Source: Parvibaculum sp. (lineage in GTDB: Bacteria > Pseudomonadota > Alphaproteobacteria > Parvibaculales > Parvibaculaceae). From it: a stretch of DNA of 9,138 bases. Of the stretch, positions 6,610-9,138 are shown piece after piece (the first letter of the stretch is position 1; each line of letters opens with the position of its first letter). The stretch covers positions 1 to 9,138 of the forward strand of contig JACIYQ010000165.1 of NCBI GenBank assembly GCA_014359855.1, written 5' to 3'. A program made the translations under genes and the position numbers. The notes under the pieces were generated by a model. The model saw nothing but the letters and a program-made list of their open reading frames with translations, had not been told where the DNA came from and searched no databases.

Positions 6610-6808
6610 GACGCGATCCTCGGCATCGTCGTTTCGGGTCGGCCCGGCTCGATTTTCGATGATTGTGCAGAAGTCCCGCCCTCTGCCCCGGTACCGTCTT
6701 CAATTTACGGGCGGGCACGGTTAACAGGAAATGAAAACATCGGCGCGGGTGCCTGCGGAGATGCGTTTTGAGATCATTTTCCGCTGCTTCTGCCGCACAC
6801 ATTCCATA

Positions 6809-6823
6809 AGACGATGATCGTCT
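6809..6823. promoter_or_regulatory. 15-base perfect palindrome, candidate operator
   Basis: AGACGAT-G-ATCGTCT has 7-base perfect arms around one central base, in an AT-richer stretch about 200 bases upstream of the barrel-protein start. This is the size and symmetry of a dimeric regulator site. A looser ATAC/GTAT pair (gtatacgaatgttttgtat) follows directly. The binding protein is unknown. Confidence 0.4.
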
Positions 6824-6873
6824 GTATACGAATGTTTTGTATGGCGCCGGTTACGGAAACTATCCCCCGTTTC

Positions 6874-7164
6874 TTATCCCCGCCCGTTGAAGATATTGAG
6901 CGGCGGCCGTACCGGTAACCGGTTACCTTCGCTTCGCTGTCACATTTCAACCCGGGCTTATCCCCGGCCCGCGCGGCGATTTCTGTTGCTGCCGGCGGTC
7001 TCTCGGAGAGGTTGCGGGTGAAGGGGATAAATCAGTGGCCGGTCGCTCCGATTGGGTTCCACTTCGCCGTTCGTCAGCTACCCCCGGTCCGCTTCTTGCA
7101 CCCTCTCCGGCCACTTTGTGACGTTCATATGGCAGTTCGATGACAGAGAGGCTGTTTTATCCCC
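6874..7164. repeat. Cluster of four TTATCCCC octamers
   Basis: Exact copies at 6874-6881, 6958-6965, 7023-7030 (as GGGGATAA) and 7157-7164, plus a near copy CTATCCCC at 6860-6867. Three are followed by G, giving TTATCCCCG. Spacing is irregular (84, 65 and 134 bases between starts), so this is not a tandem array. They could be binding sites for one protein. The first half resembles a DnaA box (TTATCCACA) but the last bases differ. Confidence 0.55.
6914..6927. promoter_or_regulatory. 14-base perfect palindrome GGTAACCGGTTACC
   Basis: A perfect, centre-symmetric 14-mer, with a related half-site GCCGGTTACGG at 6847-6857. It could be a dimer binding site within the long upstream region of the barrel-protein gene. 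Function is not shown. Confidence 0.35.
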
Positions 7165-7176
7165 GCTGTGCCTGCC

Positions 7177-7800
7177 TCAGAAGCTTGGCGGGGTGCAGGC
7201 CGAAACGATCACGCAATCGATGGTGCCGGGGTTACGAAAACGGTGCGGGAGGCGGGAGTCGAAGTAATAGGCGTCGCCCGCAACGAGGCGGCGGACCTCG
7301 CCGCCGACGGTGAGTTCGAGGACGCCGGAGATGACGATGCCGCATTCCTCGCCGGCATGGGAGAGCATCTCCTCGCCCGTATCGGCGCCTGGCGTGTAGC
7401 GCTCATGCATCATCTGGATCGCACGGCCGCGCGTGTCCCGTCCGACGAGGCGGAAGGAAACGTCGCCGCCCGCAATTTCGCGCAGTTCCTTCGCCTCGTA
7501 GAAGACCCTTGAGCGCGGCTTGAGGTCTAGCGTCAGGAAGTCGGCAATGGACATCGGGAAGCCGTCCAGCACCTTTTTCAGGGAGCCGATGGAGGGGCTG
7601 ATGCGGTTCTGCTCGATGAGCGAAATCGTGCCGTTGGTCACGCCCGCCCGCTTCGCCAGCTCGCGCTGCGACAGGCCGTGCATCTTGCGCAACTCGCGCA
7701 GGCGCGTGCCAATATCGGGGCTTGCCTCGCCACCCTCGGGCTTCTCCTTGCCCTCGGCGGCGGGCGCCGAGCGGTGCGCGCGTCTGAAGTCCCCTGCCAT
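7177..7800 (-). CDS. XRE-family transcriptional regulator with C-terminal cupin domain (PuuR-like)
   Basis: 207 residues. A charged N-terminal tail (1-28) is followed by an XRE helix-turn-helix (about 30-88): IGTRLRELRKMHGLSQRELAKRAG, then VTNGTISLIEQNRISPSIGSL. After a linker comes a cupin beta-barrel (about 128-203), with HAGEECGIVISGVLELTVGG (148-167) and DSRLPHRFRNPG (181-192). This domain order is that of PuuR/SutR-like sensors, where the cupin binds a small ligand and the HTH binds DNA as a dimer. It diverges from an omega-amino acid aminotransferase gene across 105 bases, the usual layout for a local regulator that also controls itself. Likely ligands (inference) are an omega-amino acid or polyamine metabolite. 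The ATG at 7800 has no good ribosome site. Confidence 0.92.
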   Translation of the reverse strand: MAGDFRRAHRSAPAAEGKEKPEGGEASPDIGTRLRELRKMHGLSQRELAKRAGVTNGTISLIEQNRISPSIGSLKKVLDGFPMSIADFLTLDLKPRSRVFYEAKELREIAGGDVSFRLVGRDTRGRAIQMMHERYTPGADTGEEMLSHAGEECGIVISGVLELTVGGEVRRLVAGDAYYFDSRLPHRFRNPGTIDCVIVSACTPPSF

Positions 7801-7803
7801 TCG

Positions 7804-7817
7804 TCTAGAATACTAAA
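7804..7817. promoter_or_regulatory. Candidate operator of the divergent regulator/aminotransferase pair
   Basis: TCTAG-AATA-CTAAA is a 14-base imperfect palindrome (4 of 5 arm bases pair) only 4 bases from the regulator ATG. On the minus strand it overlaps a possible -10 (TATTCT) set 16 bases from a TGACTT; transcription from these would start at or near the ATG, in line with the missing ribosome site. A second palindrome, CTTCA-G-TGAAG, follows at 7821-7831. Binding at either would block the regulator gene and could affect the aminotransferase promoter. All of this is inference from symmetry and position. Confidence 0.4.
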
Positions 7818-7893
7818 CGCCTTCAGTGAAGTCACGCAGGAGAATGCTTGCTTTCGGCGCGGCGCGGACTTTCAATCGCAGAAATTATTAAAC

Positions 7894-7897
7894 GGAG
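7894..7897 (+). promoter_or_regulatory. Shine-Dalgarno of the aminotransferase gene
   Basis: GGAG in aacggagac lies 8 bases before the ATG at 7906-7908 and fixes this start. The AT-rich aaattattaa just before it (7882-7891) may be part of the promoter or leader. Confidence 0.65.
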
Positions 7898-7905
7898 ACT
7901 TTCCC

Positions 7906-9138
7906 ATGAGCGCCGCTGCGACGCCGAACGACCTCGAATCCTTCTGGCTGCCCTTCACGCCGAACCGCCAGTTCAAACGCGAACCGCGGATCGTCTCGCG
8001 GGCGAAGGACATGTATTATTACAAGCCCGACGGGACGGCCGTGCTCGATGCGACGGCGGGCCTGTGGTGCTCCAATGCCGGGCATTGCCGCGAGCCCATC
8101 GTGAGGGCGATCCAGGAGCAGGCGGGCGAACTCGATTTCGCTCCCTCCTTCCAGTTCGGCCACCCGAAGGTCTTCGAACTCGCGAGCCGCATCGCCGAGC
8201 TCGCGCCGGGCGACCTCGATCATGTGTTCTTCTGCAATTCGGGATCGGAAGCCGCCGACACGGCACTGAAAATGGCGATCGCCTATCACCGCGCAAACGG
8301 CGAAGGCACGCGCACGCGCCTCATCGGCCGCGAGCGCGGCTATCACGGCGTCGGCTTCGGCGGCATTTCGGTGGGCGGCATGGTTGCCAACCGCAAGTTC
8401 TACGGACCGCTGCTCGCCGGCACCGACCACCTGCCGCATACGTATAATCGCGCCGAACAGGCCTTCACGGTGGGCGAGCCCGAATGGGGCGCGCATCTCG
8501 CCGATGAATTGCAGCGCCTGGTCGACCTCCACGACGCATCGACCATCGCCGCCGTGATCGTCGAGCCGATGGCGGGATCGACGGGCGTGCTGCCGCCGCC
8601 GAAGGGTTATCTCAAGCGCCTGCGCGAACTTTGCGACAAGCACGGCATCCTTCTGATTTTCGACGAAGTCATCACGGGCTTCGGAAGGCTCGGCCACGCC
8701 ACCGCCTCGGAACGCTTCGGCGTGACGCCGGACATCATGACCTTCGCGAAGGGGGTCACCTCGGGCACGGTGCCGATGGGCGGCTGCGTGGTGCGCAAGC
8801 ATATCTACGAGGCCTATCAGACGGGCGCCGATCACGCGATCGACCTCTTCCATGGCTATACCTATTCCGGCCATCCGCTTGCCGCCGCGGCGGCGCTCGC
8901 GACGCTCGACCTCTATCGCGACGAAGGGTTGTTCGAACGCTCGCGCAAGATGGAACCCGTGATCGCGCAAGGAGCGATGGGGCTGAAGGATCACAGCCTC
9001 GTGCAGGACATCCGCACCATCGGTTTCGTGGCCGCCTTCGACCTCGCGCCCGTCGAGGGGCTTCCCGGCAAGCGCGGCTTCGACGCCATGCGCGTCGCCT
9101 TCCACGAGGAGAACATGATGGTCCGCGTCTCCGGCGAC
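7906..9138 (+). CDS. Class III omega-amino acid:pyruvate aminotransferase (beta-alanine:pyruvate type), 3' end cut by window
   Basis: Open for 411 codons from the ATG at 7906 to the last base without a stop. The family is about 445 residues, so roughly 35 are missing. It is a PLP enzyme moving an amino group from beta-alanine or another omega-amine to pyruvate. FWLPFTPNRQF (13-23) is the substrate-side N-terminal motif. NSGSEAADTALKMA (111-124) binds the PLP phosphate. ERGYHGV follows at 143-149. IFDEVITGFGRLG (251-263) has the PLP-ring Asp253. TFAKGVTSGTVPMG (279-292) has the Schiff-base Lys282. FHGYTYSGHP (315-324) is also typical. Every segment parallels, from memory, the Pseudomonas putida omega-amino acid:pyruvate transaminase. 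The divergent XRE-cupin gene probably regulates it. Likely role: catabolism of beta-alanine, polyamine or similar amines; the true substrate needs biochemistry. Confidence 0.94.
   Translation, partial: MSAAATPNDLESFWLPFTPNRQFKREPRIVSRAKDMYYYKPDGTAVLDATAGLWCSNAGHCREPIVRAIQEQAGELDFAPSFQFGHPKVFELASRIAELAPGDLDHVFFCNSGSEAADTALKMAIAYHRANGEGTRTRLIGRERGYHGVGFGGISVGGMVANRKFYGPLLAGTDHLPHTYNRAEQAFTVGEPEWGAHLADELQRLVDLHDASTIAAVIVEPMAGSTGVLPPPKGYLKRLRELCDKHGILLIFDEVITGFGRLGHATASERFGVTPDIMTFAKGVTSGTVPMGGCVVRKHIYEAYQTGADHAIDLFHGYTYSGHPLAAAAALATLDLYRDEGLFERSRKMEPVIAQGAMGLKDHSLVQDIRTIGFVAAFDLAPVEGLPGKRGFDAMRVAFHEENMMVRVSGD

Larger units (their letters stand above)
6610..7176. other. 567-base intergenic region with palindromes and repeated octamers
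   Basis: No convincing gene on either strand. It lies upstream of the barrel-protein gene and beyond the 3' end of the XRE-cupin gene, so it must hold the promoter of the former and any terminator of the latter, though I cannot place either with confidence. The part at 6760-6860 is relatively AT-rich. Structures seen: a 15-base palindrome at 6809-6823, a 14-base palindrome at 6914-6927, four TTATCCCC octamers from 6874 to 7164, and 9-base complementary arms at 7034-7042 and 7107-7115 (agtggccgg / ccggccact) around a 64-base loop. A short open frame at 7052-7267 on the plus strand runs into the 3' end of the regulator gene and has no family likeness. Confidence 0.7.

Noticed and set aside
5293..6771. 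A 492-codon open frame on the plus strand opposite the barrel protein
   Set aside because: Low-complexity Arg/Ala/Gly composition with no domain; the minus frame has a signal peptide, ribosome site and barrel ending in Phe.
6860..7164. Replication origin with DnaA boxes
   Set aside because: TTATCCCC differs from TTATCCACA in the key 3' bases, there is no strongly AT-rich unwinding stretch, and no dnaA, hemE, parAB or repABC gene is near.
7052..7267. A 71-codon plus-strand gene
   Set aside because: Overlaps the 3' end of the XRE-cupin gene antisense, has no ribosome site I can support and no family likeness.
7888..9105. A 405-codon open frame on the minus strand opposite the aminotransferase
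   Set aside because: Antisense shadow: the plus frame from 7906 encodes a complete set of class III aminotransferase motifs and is open to the window end.

Overview
The window looks like chromosomal DNA of a GC-rich alphaproteobacterium. The evidence is third-position GC bias throughout, a lone GlpD-type dehydrogenase, a diverging XRE-cupin/omega-aminotransferase pair, and intergenic hairpin repeats of types I associate with this class: a RIME-like element near 1246-1346 and cgtcattccggcgaaagccgg-type and cgtcattgcgag-type elements. Genus cannot be fixed from the sequence alone. A Rhizobiales- or Parvibaculum-like organism is a guess. I see no phage, plasmid, IS, CRISPR or defence genes.

Layout. 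1-267 is non-coding and holds a nested, multi-hairpin repeat. 268-3055 (minus strand) carries aerobic glycerol-3-phosphate dehydrogenase (glpD) followed by a YegS/DagK-type lipid kinase, with a RIME-like palindromic element between them. Both act on the glycerolipid/glycerol-3-phosphate pool. 3139-4750 is a zone of gene decay: 3' remnants of a DsbA-fold isomerase (minus) and an alpha/beta hydrolase (plus) meet at one shared breakpoint; then a repeat; then an apparently intact hotdog thioesterase. The thioesterase is coupled by TAATG to an isocitrate lyase/PEP mutase-family gene that has lost its 5' part and carries a one-base deletion in its KRCGH motif. A second repeat family abuts that broken 5' end.

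4978-6609 (minus) encodes an exported protein with an unrecognised N-terminal region and a C-terminal outer-membrane beta-barrel like an autotransporter domain. 6610-7176 is a 567-base intergenic stretch with several palindromes and four exact copies of the octamer TTATCCCC. 7177-7800 (minus) is an XRE-cupin regulator. It diverges from a class III omega-amino acid:pyruvate aminotransferase (from 7906, plus) that runs off the window end; the regulator probably controls this gene and itself from the short shared intergenic region.

I found no convincing new multi-gene system. The observations most worth a second look are the head-to-head double gene remnant, the frameshifted lyase joined to an intact thioesterase, the TTATCCCC cluster and the orphan barrel protein.
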